Origin: Drosophila persimilis
Taxonomy: Eukaryota > Arthropoda > Insecta > Diptera > Drosophilidae
DNA: 64,000 nucleotides
Assembly: GCF_003286085.1 (NCBI RefSeq)
Contig: NW_020825415.1
Coordinates: 124,001 to 188,000 of the forward strand
Direction of reading: 5' to 3'
Shown: piece by piece, positions 49,305 through 60,070 of the stretch
Numbering within the stretch: position 1 is the stretch's first letter
Layout of the letters: each line of letters begins with the position of its first letter
The notes under the pieces: model-generated
What the model saw: the letters and a program-made list of their open reading frames with translations, nothing else
Databases searched by the model: none
What the model was told of the DNA's origin: nothing
Translations under genes and position numbers: made by a program

Positions 49305-51665
49305 TGTCGACCAGACAGAATCAGACATAAATACTCAGCATTCAGCAGAGAGTAGTTTTGAAAACGTCATTCAAGAGACTAGCAAGCCTCTAAACCAATT
49401 TAAACAGCAGCTACTATTAGCGCAAGGGAGATTCACAGTTCATGAGTTAGTAAGAGTTTATGAAAATACCCGACATATTATTGAATTTGATACGGTTGAC
49501 AATTTGCTAATCATTTTAAAAGAATTTATTCAGCCTCACTTAACCACAGGAATACACTGCACTTTAGAAGATTTATACCTTATCCAAAATAAGCTAAAGG
49601 AAAACTTCATAAATAAATTTCTCTTCACGAGAAAGTTCCTCCAAGATGTAGTAAATTCAGAAGATAAAGCTACTATTATAGAAGAAACACATTGCAGAGC
49701 CCATAGAGGACTAGACGAAAATTACAAACAAATAACTAAGCTGTATTATTGGCCAAACCTGCACTAAAAATTAAAAGAATATATAAAAAATTGTGAGATC
49801 TGTAACAAAAAAAACGAGGTGGAACGTTGTGAGTTGCTGCGGACACCGCAACTCTACGGTTATACCCGATACTAAGTCAGTATGGCTCTCCTCCGGCAGA
49901 CGCCGCTAATATTAAACGACACGACAAAGAGAGCGTGCGAGAGAGACAGAAAATCAGTCTGAGCGTGACGTCACGCGCTGCGTAGCCACTGCAAATTGAT
50001 TTGTTTCCTTTGGTTATAAAAATGATCTGATCTGATCCAGATTCAGCAATCTGATAGATATGGTCGTTATCTATGATTCTGCGTTTTTAGTTTTCTCAAA
50101 TCTGCAATATTGTGGATGCAACAGATTTTCGTCCTTTGTGGGGGCGGAAGGGGGTGGGGCGAAATTTTGAGATAAAGGTTTTATAGTGAGATCTAACAGA
50201 AGTGCGGATACCAGATTTGGTTACTCTAGCTTTAATAGTCTCTGAGATTTGTGAATATCCCCAGATTTGCATCCTTTGCGGGGGCGGAAGGGGGTGTGGC
50301 GAAATTTTGAAACAAACTCGTCTCGGTCCGATATATTAGGAGTGTGGATACCAAATTTGGCTGCTCTAGCTTTTATAGTCTCTGAGATCTAGGCGCTAAT
50401 GTTTTACTCTAAGCAAAGCCGCCTATGCTACCTGTGTGTTAGAGAGAGACAGGGCGAGAAAAAATGAAATTGTTTTCTTGATGCTGGCTATAATAATAAT
50501 ACGATCGAATTCAGATTCTGCAGTCTAAAAGATATGGTCATTCTCTACGATTCTGCGTTTTTAGTTTTCTCGTATCTTTAAAATTGTGGATGCCACAGAT
50601 TTTCGCCCTTTGTGGGGGCGGAAGTGGGCGGGGCAAAGTTTTGAAATATTTTTGTAGCAGTGACATATTACAGAAGTCTGGATCCAAAACATCGTTGCTC
50701 TAGCTCTTATAGTCTTTGAGCATTAGGCGCTGAAGGGGACGGACAGACGGACAGACGGACAGACGGACGGACGGACAGACAGACAGGGCTCAATCGACTC
50801 GGCTATTGATGCTGATCAAGAATATATATACTTTATAGGGTCGGAAACGATTCCTTCTGGACGTTACACACATCCACTTTTACCACAAATCTAATATACC
50901 CCAATACTCATTTTGAGTATCGGGTATAAATATCACAGACACCCTGTAAAAATTCCAATTGGGGAAGCTCCCATTCCAGCAAGAGAAGGAGATCAATTAC
51001 ACTTAGACATATACTATGCCCAAAACCTAACATTCATAACTTGTATAGATTCTTATTCCAAATACTTGGTGGTCAAGGAAATTCAAAGTAAATTAAACAT
51101 TGAAAATAAGGTAATGGAAATTTTGCAACACTTTCCGTTAGCAACATCATTAATGACTGACAACGAACCAAGCTTTACTTCAGCACAATTTAGATCATTC
51201 ATACAAAGAAGTAACTTAACTATTTATTATGCTGATCCCAGACACAGCACCTCAAATGGTCAGGTAGAAAGGGTACATTCCACACTAACAGAAATAGCGC
51301 GGTGCATCAAGGATGAACTAAATCTAACAGATTATTCAGAAATAATAATAAGGGCGGCACTGAAATATAACCTGACGATACATTCAACGACCAATCAAAT
51401 GCCATATGACATATTGTATAACAAAATAGAACACAAACATAATCCAATATTACTTAAGGAAGCTCAGACCAAAATTCTTAAGCTACATAACAAAGATAGA
51501 AGAGAAAAAGAGTATAAAATAGGAAAAGTAGTTTATGAAAAGAAATTCGGGGAAAGAAATAAACTTCAATCCCGTTACAAAAAGCAGGTAGTTAAGGAAA
51601 ATCGACCGAATAAAATTATAATCAACAATAGAAACAGAATCATACATAAAGATAACATCAAATAT
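49305..51665 (+). pseudogene. pol: RNase H-integrase linker and integrase of errantivirus B
   Basis: Starts in the post-RNase H region (FTVHELVRVYENTRHIIEF, LIILKEFIQPHLTTGIH), then the integrase zinc motif (HCRAHRGLDENYKQITKLYYWPNL, CEIC). A stop at 49765-49767 precedes the DINE-1/mini-me-like insertion (49815-50928). After the insertion: KYHRHPVKIPIGEAP, the core D in LHLDIYY, LMTDNEPSF and GQVERVHSTL (D, D, E), and a basic C-terminus ending at 51663-51665. Integrase is therefore complete in parts but split by a 1.1-kb insertion. Confidence 0.85.
49815..50928 (+). mobile_element. DINE-1/mini-me-like element, copy 2
   Basis: Same landmarks as copy 1 in the other orientation: CGAGGTGGAACGTTGTGAG with the terminal hairpin, repeated modules, (GRAC)n at about 50738-50787, the conserved core and the terminal palindrome ending ATCGGGTATA. 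About 1,114 bp, almost the length of copy 1. Lies inside errantiviral integrase. Confidence 0.8.
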
Positions 51666-51684
51666 TGAATATATTTTCCAGAAA

Positions 51685-52934
51685 ATGTATGCGAATATAC
51701 TTATACTGACTTTTGTTATATTGACGACTTTGGAAGTAATTGACTATACGCATAGTGACTATTGCTCAAAGACGACAGAGACGTTTACACTTATGAAACA
51801 TACGCTGATCTTTTCCATATTACTAATTTGAGTTTTTATAGAGAGATAATTGATAAAGAATCCAAATATGTCAACAAATCAATTAATGCAGACGATGAGT
51901 GGGAAATATCAATGGACTTAAGACTATTAAAATTAATGATTTCAGAATTAGTTCCAAAACGGAATGAAAGGGAAATAAATGAATTAGGTACCATTTGGAA
52001 ATGGATAGCAGGCAGCCCTGATCATGACGACTTTTTGAAAATACAAAATAAAGTAAATGAATTAACTGAAAATAATAATAAACAATTTGTAATAAATTCC
52101 AAATTTTTCAAAGAAATTGAATTGCTATCAAATTTATTAAAAAATGTCATCTTCAATGAAGAAACGATACTGAGAAAGCATCGTTTAAAATTAATAACTT
52201 TTGACCTACTAAATTTAGTTGATACCATAACCCTCTTAAAAGTAAACATTTTCAATACAAAAATTTTAAATAAAAACGAAATAGAGGACATTTATAAGCA
52301 TGAAAAACATCCTGTTGAACTGTCTGATCTGCTGGACATTGCAACAGTTAAAATAAAAGTTTGTGAATATAAGGAGAAATACTATTTAATGAATAATTTT
52401 AAAAGTGAAACTTTTAACAATTACGCACAAATAAATTTAAAGAAGACCTGTTTCACCAATTTACTTAATGGCTTTAAAGCCAACTGCACTAAAAAAAGGA
52501 AAAAAAACAAAGAAATAGACATCATTCAGGATGGTGCCATATTAGTTTCAGGCAAAAATATCGTAGACAATACTACTTTGTTAGGATCGTATCTCCTTAT
52601 ATTCAACAACACAATTGTAATAAATAATATAACCCACATAAATGATAAGGGTAAAATTCTAAGATATATATCGCATCATAGATATAGCGATTTTGCATTA
52701 GTTGATTATATACAATCGAATGATAAGCAATTTTCTTTTGATAATGTTAATATTTTAAATCCCCTTATAACATTAGGTAATACGGCCTTACCATTAACAA
52801 CATTATTTTTAATCATTTTGATATTGATAATGTTATTTTACTTCGGCTATAAATTAACCAAATTTGTACTTATTAAATCAATAAGAATACCGTCAGAAGA
52901 AATAGTGGAAAGCAACATTCAAATACTTGAATAA
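51685..52934 (+). pseudogene. env: env of errantivirus B
   Basis: An ATG at 51685 follows pol by 20 nt and starts a hydrophobic signal-like segment (ILILTFVILTTL). A 1-nt shift near 51762 moves the frame to the one running to 52934. This holds the surface-unit start, the cleavage region (altered: the basic site reads KRNERE), the transmembrane subunit and a membrane segment (LFLIILILIMLFYFGY). Relative to copy A, a 38-codon in-frame block (equivalent to about 22030-22150) is missing and the tail ends early in QILE. Env mediates particle-cell fusion in errantiviruses; this copy is not functional. Confidence 0.85.
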
Positions 52935-52935
52935 A

Positions 52936-53373
52936 TAATTGATTTCTAAGATGTACAATCTCAAGGGCTCCCGCCGCAATCCCAATCTTTGACATTCGCC
53001 TAAATGGAAAACCAATGTTTGCCCACACCCGGCTTCTCATAAACAATCTCACTCCCGGCTTTCTGCAGATCCTGCACTTTAGGCATTTTACAGTTCTCTC
53101 TTTGGATGACGAAATCCAATACTCGGGATGGCGAAATCAATTGAAATGTTTATAGAAAAACTATTCCCGAAAGGGATCAACGATGCAAAGATCAGAAAGT
53201 TCAAGGCAGTCTTGATCCAGAAGCGACACCGCAAAGTCGAGCTAAAAATTAAGATTGCGCAAACCCTTTGTCCGGAATCCTTTGTGACCCTCTACTTAAA
53301 TCTATATCTGTGAAGTTAGAAGTAAAATAAAAACTTTTTAAAAAACGCAATCCGCTACCGCAGTTCTTTAATT
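52936..53373 (+). repeat. 3' LTR of errantivirus B, truncated
   Basis: Matches the errantivirus A LTR from about position 95 to the end (AATT at 53370-53373). The polypurine tract, first 95 bp and last env codons were lost together. TGCA follows, as at copy A. Confidence 0.85.
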
Positions 53374-53424
53374 TGCATATGGATGTTTAACCTAACGCAA
53401 TAGAAGTTTTACAAGACGTATATA
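53374..53424. other. short unique flank
   Basis: 51 bp between errantivirus B and element E, ending in the TATA target duplication. No element recognised. Confidence 0.5.
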
Positions 53425-53783
53425 TGTAAGAAGGAGTGGGCCAGCTGGCCTATTGAAGGGGCAGCGGGGAGCAGCAACAGCAGTAATAACAGCAGCAGAG
53501 GAACAGCTGATGAGCAGCAACAGCAGTAGTAACAGCAGCAGCAACAGCAGTAGCAACAGCAGTAGCAACAGCAGTAGTAACAGCAGCAGATCAACAGCGG
53601 ACAGAGAAGAAGAGGAACAGAGCGAAGCAGTGAAAAGGAGAGAACAGCAGCATACGGACGCGACTCAAGCAGCAGCAGAAAATCAGCAGAAATAAGCCGT
53701 AACATTAAGAACTTTTGTAAGCACACATACCAGGCCACCGCGATAATAATACGAATAAACAATACTTTAAATAATATCTTACA
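53425..53783 (+). repeat. 5' LTR of element E, CAG/CAGTAA-rich
   Basis: TGTAAGAAGGAG to ATCTTACA. About one third (53465-53590) is a trinucleotide-phase array of AGCAGCAACAGCAGTAGTAAC variants. AATAAA at about 53754. Confidence 0.9.
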
Positions 53784-53841
53784 TTTGGGGGCTCAACCGG
53801 TCGCGTACTGCCTGTGTAAAGTGGAAAAAATTGTGTGTCTC

Positions 53842-55392
53842 ATGTCTCAGAAGCCGGCAGCAGACGAAGCGAGACGGAAAAGCAAAAATTCGGTGCAAAA
53901 AAACTGCGCATTTGACTCTCAGAATCCGCAAGCAGAGGAAGCGAGACAGCGAGTGGGTGAAAAGAAGAACCGAGAAAAAAGGGTTGTTTCAAGCCGGCTG
54001 CCCACAAGAGTATTGCTCAGTAGAATTATAATGGAAAATACAAGTGGACCACCAGCCGGGAATATGCAGAAAAACGAAGGCCCAAGTGGATCAGAAGAAA
54101 ACAGGATCAATCGCCAGCAAAACGCGAACGAGGAAGCGATGAGGTCAACACTCCTAGAAGAAAACACACAGACGCTCCAACAGCTAGTTCAACTGCTCTC
54201 GATGAAAATAAATGCAGATGAAATAGACAAGAAAAATGATGCAAAGCTGGTAGTGGAAAATTTTGCCAAAATTATTCCAGAATTCAACGGAGAAAATATG
54301 TCGGTACATCAGTGGTTTATTAACTTCGAGCTAAACGCTGAAGCATATGGACTAAATGACAAACAAAAATACGTGCAAGCCCGAGTAAAAATGACAGGTA
54401 CAGCCGCTCTTTTTCTCGAGTCCACAGCAGTGTATGAGTACGGCCAATTGCGTCATCAACTTCTACAGGAGTTTGAGTGTGAGCGTTTATGCAGTGCGCA
54501 AATTCACAATCAATTGTCTATGCGAGTGAAGATTGCCGGCGAAAGTTTTCACGAATATATACTACAGATGAAACGCATTGCTGCACGTGGGACAACAGAC
54601 ACGGAGTCGGTGATTCGCTACATTGTCGACGGACTGAATTTAAAAACGGATTATAAGTACACCTTGTATGGATGCAGCTCATACAAGCAGCTGCGAGAGA
54701 AGTACGAAATCTACGAAAGAACGCTCGCGGTTGATGGGGGTTTTGCCCCGAAACAAAAAGACTCACAGCCGTTCGGAAAGAAGTCCAATTTCACTAAATA
54801 TGAAAGGAAGCAACACTGCTACAATTGTGGATCCCTGGAGCATCTACGCAAGGATTGCCGAGCTGCATTAAAGTGTTTCCGCTGCAATCAGACTGGACAC
54901 ATGTCTAAGGATTGCCCGAGTGCTGCTGCCGTAAACGTTGCATACGAGGAAAAACGCCTGAAGTCTCTTAAAATTAACGACGTGCAAGTCAAGGGGCTCA
55001 TAGACACCGGTGCAGATGTTTCCCTATTAAAGATGTCAGTGTTCGGCAAAATGAGTGGTATCCATCTGCAAGCCAGTTCGTCAACTTTGAGGGGACTTGG
55101 AAACAACATCACACGCTCCGCTGGGCAGTTTACGGCAGAAGTGGAGATCGACGGAATGCGATTGGCACACAAATTCCTTGTGGTGGCCGATCATGCCGTC
55201 GGATGCGAATTGTTGCTTGGACACGACTTTATATCCAAGTTCACAATGACATCAACGCAAGGAGGATATAAGATTTCTCCCCTGCCGTGGGAGGAAACTG
55301 AGGACACCAAACAGATAAGTATTTATTATTATTATAAACATTCCATCGCAGTTCAGAGATGCCGTCCAATCAATGATTCAGGACTTTACTGA
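53842..55392 (+). CDS. gag: Gag-protease of element E
   Basis: The frame is open from the LTR; ATGs at 53842 and 54031 are the plausible starts (the second gives MENTSGPPAGNMQ and fits the length of related Gags better). Capsid region: IPEFNGENMSVHQWFINFELNAEAYGL, LRHQLLQEFECE, ESFHEYILQMKRIA. Knuckles: CYNCGSLEHLRKDC and CFRCNQTGHMSKDC. Protease: LIDTGADVSLLKM and CELLLGHDFISKF. It ends at 55392, overlapping the pol ORF by 20 nt in a different frame; the pol frame reads through naturally from about 55345, so either a programmed frameshift or an indel near the ATT-rich run at 55322-55340 separates them. Gag packages RNA; protease matures it. Confidence 0.88.
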   Translation: MSQKPAADEARRKSKNSVQKNCAFDSQNPQAEEARQRVGEKKNREKRVVSSRLPTRVLLSRIIMENTSGPPAGNMQKNEGPSGSEENRINRQQNANEEAMRSTLLEENTQTLQQLVQLLSMKINADEIDKKNDAKLVVENFAKIIPEFNGENMSVHQWFINFELNAEAYGLNDKQKYVQARVKMTGTAALFLESTAVYEYGQLRHQLLQEFECERLCSAQIHNQLSMRVKIAGESFHEYILQMKRIAARGTTDTESVIRYIVDGLNLKTDYKYTLYGCSSYKQLREKYEIYERTLAVDGGFAPKQKDSQPFGKKSNFTKYERKQHCYNCGSLEHLRKDCRAALKCFRCNQTGHMSKDCPSAAAVNVAYEEKRLKSLKINDVQVKGLIDTGADVSLLKMSVFGKMSGIHLQASSSTLRGLGNNITRSAGQFTAEVEIDGMRLAHKFLVVADHAVGCELLLGHDFISKFTMTSTQGGYKISPLPWEETEDTKQISIYYYYKHSIAVQRCRPINDSGLY

Positions 55393-57733
55393 AAAGAAGC
55401 AGACTGCAGTGTGCCCGATCATGCTGAAGATCGTACCGGACGAGAAAATAGCGCCGTTTCGACATTCGCCAAGTCGAGTGGCCATCAGCGAAGCCGACGT
55501 TGTCAAGCAGCAGATCGATGAATGGGCCAACGCTGGGATAATACGAAGCTCATCATCAAATTTCGCCAGTCGGACTGTAATTGTCAAGAAAAGGGATGGG
55601 AGCAGCCGGGTCTGCGTGGACTATCGTCAGTTGAACAAGATGGTCTTGAAAGATTGCTTTCCCGTTCCAATCGTTGAAGAGGTGCTGGAAAAACTGGAAA
55701 ATGCTAAGGTGTTCACCATTATGGACTTAGAAAATGGGTTTTTCCACGTTCCTGTGGAAGAAAGCAGCAAAAAATATACGGCGTTCATAACGAAGGAAGG
55801 CCTCTTTGAGTTCAACCGTGCGCCTTTCGGTTTTTGCAATTCGCCAGCAGTTTTCATCCGTTTTATAAGTTTTGTATTTCAAAACCTTATAAATGAAAAC
55901 ATTCTTGACCTGTACATGGACGATATCGTTATACACGCTGAAACCGCCGACGAATGCCTGGGAAAGCTGAAGAAGGTTTTTGATGCTGCAGCTGAATACG
56001 GGCTGAAGATGAAGTGGAAGAATTGCCGATTTCTGCAGTCGACCATTACATTTTTGGGCCACCAAGTTGGAGGAGGTGAAATCAAGCCTGGATTGGAGAA
56101 AACCAAAGCCGTCAGCAAGTTCCCGATGCCGAAAAACATAAAGGCTGTGCAGTCGTTTTTGTTTTTCCGTAAATTCATACGAAACTATTCGCTAATCGCC
56201 AAACCACTGACCAATCTGCTGCGAAAAGATGTCCCATTTAAAATGAGTCTGGAGGAGCAGCAGGCGTTCGCTACATTAAAGGAAGCATTGGTGAAAGAGC
56301 CGGTCTTGAAACTTTATCGCAGGAATGCAAAAACCGAGATACACACTGATGCGTCAAAGGACGGGTTTGCAGCGGCGTTGTTACAATGGCACGAAGGACA
56401 ATTGCATCCGATCTTATTCTGGAGTAAGAAAACCTCGGAGTCTGAAGCACGACAGCATAGCTATATACAGGAAGCCAAAGCAATTTTCCTAGCGTGCAAA
56501 AAATTTCGTCAGTACATACTTGGAACCAACTTTAAGCTCGTAACGGATTGCGCTGCTTTCAAGCAAACGTTAAGCAAGAAGGACGTTCCGCGGGAGGTAG
56601 CCCAATGGGTCCTGTACTTGCAGGACGACGACTTTGAAGTGGAACACAGACCAAGAGAACGGCTGAAGCATGTGGATTGCCTGAGTAGGTACACAATTGA
56701 TGTCATGATGGTATCTTCGGAAGTCACAGCAAGAATTAAGAAAGCCCAGCAGGAGGATACGATGATCAAAGCAGTTTCCGAAATTTTGAAAAGTAAACCA
56801 TATGACAACTTTAAGTTGAAAGCTGGTCTCGTATACAAAGTGGTGCAAGGCACGGACTTGCTGGCAATACCGAAGTCATTAGAAAAAGACGCTCACAACG
56901 CAGGACACTTTGCCGCTCAAAAAACAATGCATACCGTACAGCAGAGCTATTGGATTCCACATCTGGAAGGAAAAGTAATTCAGATCATAGGAAACTGTAT
57001 GAAATGTATAATCTACAACAAAAAGCTTGGCAAAAAAGAGGGATTTCTGCATCAAATTGACAAAGGATCACAGCCGCTGTATACTATACACGTGGATCAC
57101 CTTGGGCCTATGGATGCCACTTCAAAGCAGTACAAGTACATCTTCGCAATGGTTGATAGCTTTAGTAAGTTCGTATGGATGTATCCCACAAAAACAACAG
57201 GAGCAGACGAAGTTCTCAAGAAGTTAAGGGAGTGGTCTGATGTATTTGGTAATCCGGCACGCATAGTAAGCGATCGTGGAGCAGCATTTACATCTTCAAG
57301 CTTTGAGGAGTTTGTCAAGGAAAAGAACATCGAACACATATGGAGCACCACAGGGGTACCAAGAGGAAACGGACAAATTGAACGCGTAAACCGATCTATT
57401 CTGAGCATCATTTCCAAATTGTCGTCGGAGGAACCTGGAAGATGGTATAAGTTCGTACCGCGAGTTCAGAGGGCTATTAACAGCACTGTTCACGTGTCTA
57501 CAAAGCGTTGTCCATTTGAGCTGATGATTGGGGTAAAAATGCGTTGTGGACCGGATAGCGACATACTTCAGCTAATAGAAAAAGAGATGGTTGATAATTT
57601 TGAAGACGAGAGGCAAAAGATGCGACAAGAGGCAAAAGAAAATATTCAGCAGTCCCAGGACAGATACAAGGATGGCCAGCTAATTCTTAGGGCCATACGA
57701 AATAACCAACGTGAAACGAGGCGGACGCTATAA
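55373..57733 (+). pseudogene. pol: pol of element E (small deletions)
   Basis: 786 codons. RT: HSPSRVAISEADVVKQQIDEW, TVIVKKRDGSSRVCVDYRQLN, FTIMDLENGFFHV, APFGFCNSPAVFIR, YMDDIVIHA. A few residues of the LGLTG-type motif are missing (QSFLFFRKFIRNY). RNase H: TEIHTDASKDGFAAAL, LVTDCAAFKQTL, KHVDCLSRY. Integrase: HNAGHFAAQKTMH..CMKC, HVDHLGPM, IVSDRGAAF and GQIERVNRS. After QQSQDRYKDGQ about 30 residues are lost and the frame shifts; the GPYEITNVKRGGRYNV segment that should end integrase is encoded in another frame at 57692-57735. So the catalytic parts are complete but the C-terminus is damaged. Confidence 0.87.
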
Positions 57734-57735
57734 TG

Positions 57736-57868
57736 TTCGGAAGGCAGCAGACGTCGAAGGACCAAGCAACACGACCACAAGCAATGATAACATGAAACTA
57801 TGGAGCTTTTATGAAGAAAACGAGGACGCATTGTCATCAGGGACTGATGACTAATCAGGATGACCGAG
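57736..57868 (+). other. pol tail and 3' untranslated region of element E
   Basis: Encodes the displaced C-terminal tail (KAADVEGPSNTTTSNDN..) in the shifted frame up to a stop near 57855, followed directly by the 3' LTR; no strong purine tract is seen. Confidence 0.6.
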
Positions 57869-58215
57869 TGTAAGAAGGAGTGGGCCAGCTGGCCTATTGA
57901 AGGGGCAGCGGGGAGCAGCAACAGCAGTAATAACAGCAGCAGAGGAACAGCTGATGAGCAGCAACAGCAGTAGTAACAGCAGCAGCAACAGCAGTAGCAA
58001 CAGCAGTAGTAACAGCAGCAGATCAACAGCGGACAGAGAAGAAGAGGAACAGAGCGAAGCAGTGAAAAGGAGAGAACAGCAGAATACGGACGCGACTCAA
58101 GCAGCAGCAGAAAATCAGCAGAAATAAGCCGTAACATTAAGAACTTTTGTAAGCACACATACCAGGCCACCGCGATAATAATACGAATAAACAATACTTT
58201 AAATAATATCTTACA
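57869..58215 (+). repeat. 3' LTR of element E
   Basis: 347 bp; lacks one 12-bp repeat unit of the 5' LTR. Confidence 0.9.
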
Positions 58216-59589
58216 TATATACTTCGAAAATACTCGAGATCTCCGCTTAAGGAAGCTCGTAACTCACTCATACTTTATACGAATTATCCGGCGTGTCCGT
58301 TGAGCTCAAGGGGCGACGGGAAACATATTCTGAGGAAAGGAGAAAAATTATGAATATACATGTCTTCACTTCCAATTCGGATGAAACACCGATTTTATCA
58401 TTTCCATACCAGTTCGACGACGATTTGCAACTTAACTGCTGATCTTAAAAATATGTGGCTTTCACTTGCGCTGATTTTTAATTATGGGTAATTATAATAT
58501 ACATTGTTTGTTTCTCTCTTTACATCTATACAATACAGAACTAAGATGAATAACTAGTACGGAAATTAATCTTTAATAAAACAAAGAAACTGGAAAATCC
58601 CGTGAAGAGACTCAAAACTAATACTTTGGTACATTTTTGAACGACGACTGTCAAACGGCAGTGTGGATCGCAGCAGAATAATGTTTTATTTTCGCACTTC
58701 GAGAACCACTCCACACACACCACGAAGAAACTAAATGCGTAAGCTTTAGCCGCGCGCTTAACTCATAAGCGGGAAGGGTGACGAGTGCGGCATATTAGTT
58801 TCTCCGAATTTGCCAGAAAACCATTCTTATCGTCTTATTCCAAGATGTACTTCAGTTTAATTAGGCATCCACATAACTTCGGGTTTCACTCTAAAACATC
58901 TTCGGACGGCTTTTGCGGGTTTATTTGGTTGTAGTTATCGTTGGTTTATGTAGATGCTGGTTCCTGGGAAATCCGAGGTCTTTCCCAGATCTACTAAGAA
59001 ATCGATGGATTTTGACGACCTCGTTCCTGGAGGGGGGGGTCAATTGGTTTTTCTTTTCCAGTGTCGAACGTAGTAAGATTTCCAGCCCTATGATACGAGA
59101 CTGTTAAAGCTGTGTCACTATTGTAAGGTCCAAATACCTTTTATTTTTCTTAATCCAAAAGGAATAATGCAGCCCACCAGAACTTCAATTTACTTGGCAC
59201 GTGTTTGATTGCACAACGTTTTCAAATTCACTTGGATATATATATTTGTATAAAAAGACACATCCGAATTCGTACAGCTTCACTATAGCAATGATCTATC
59301 CAGAAGTTCTATTACTTGCATTAGCCCTTACGATCGGAACTTTATCTTCCACAACCAACGGGGTAATCGTACGATTTTAGACAAAGCTTACACATAGCTT
59401 CCACGACTAACGGAGTATTAGTAAAGCTTTAAAACATAACTCCCACAGATCCACGCTGCTTCTCTAAATTAGACATTAAGCTCTTTAATGGAAGCTTTAA
59501 CTACTGCTCTCTTGTAATTGATCTCTTATCTTGTTTTTGTAACGAGAAGAGTTAATGTTAAACGCGAGGGCCGTACTTCCCAAGCTGTT
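58216..59589. other. unassigned region
   Basis: About 1.37 kb after the TATA duplication. No ORF above chance and no LTR borders. Weak direct repeats of about 55 bp around CTTCCACRACYAACGG (59343-59450) are present. It may be the 5' or UTR part of the following LINE, or unique heterochromatic DNA. Confidence 0.5.
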
Positions 59590-59627
59590 CTCTGGAGTTT
59601 TAGAGTCACAACTGGCCACTACAAGGC

Positions 59628-60040
59628 ATGATATCTAGTCTTGATAATGGACAGGAAAATTGTGCTACATGCCCATACCACCCAGTTAGCAATTCGAGTG
59701 AGAGCAGAATGAGACTGAACTGGATCATTGGTCATCAGTGCCGGCTATCTAAAACATGCAAAATGGTTATTTATAAACAATTAATCGCCCCAATATGGCA
59801 ATATGCCTTACCTGTATGGGGAACATTGGTATGCGAATCACAATTTTGCAGGGTAGAAAGCGCACAGAACCAACTCCTACGAAAAATCGTGAAGGCACAA
59901 CAACAACTACTGCTGCCAACTTTAATCAGCAGCTTGAAATTGAACAACAGCGCCAACTCCGGGAGTCCCAAGTCAAGGAAGCACTTGTCGAACGGAAACG
60001 CCTTGAACAAGAGCGTCGCATAGCCCTTGATATCCCGTAG
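59628..60040 (+). pseudogene. RT thumb fragment, copy 2
   Basis: LINE RT C-terminal sequence reading in one frame to the deletion at about 59897, where about 80 codons present in copy 1 are missing and the frame changes. The second frame carries QLEIEQQRQLRESQVKEALVERKRLEQERR and stops at 60038-60040 (TAG). No catalytic YADD motif is present. Confidence 0.65.
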
Positions 60041-60070
60041 GAGAGACCCTCAATAATCTGGGTTAATCGT

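Larger units (their letters stand above)
53425..58215 (+). mobile_element. mdg3/micropia-like element E, 4.8 kb
   Basis: LTRs at 53425-53783 (359 bp) and 57869-58215 (347 bp) with TATA duplications (53421-53424, 58216-58219). They differ by a 12-bp repeat unit and one base. Gag-protease and pol ORFs are long. The PBS-like TTTGGGGGCTCAACC follows the 5' LTR. Small deletions in pol suggest the copy is not autonomous. Confidence 0.9.

Noticed and set aside
53409-53762. Cys/Tyr-rich minus-strand ORF (also 57646-58194)
   Set aside because: Antisense translation of the CAG/CAGTAA array of the LTR.
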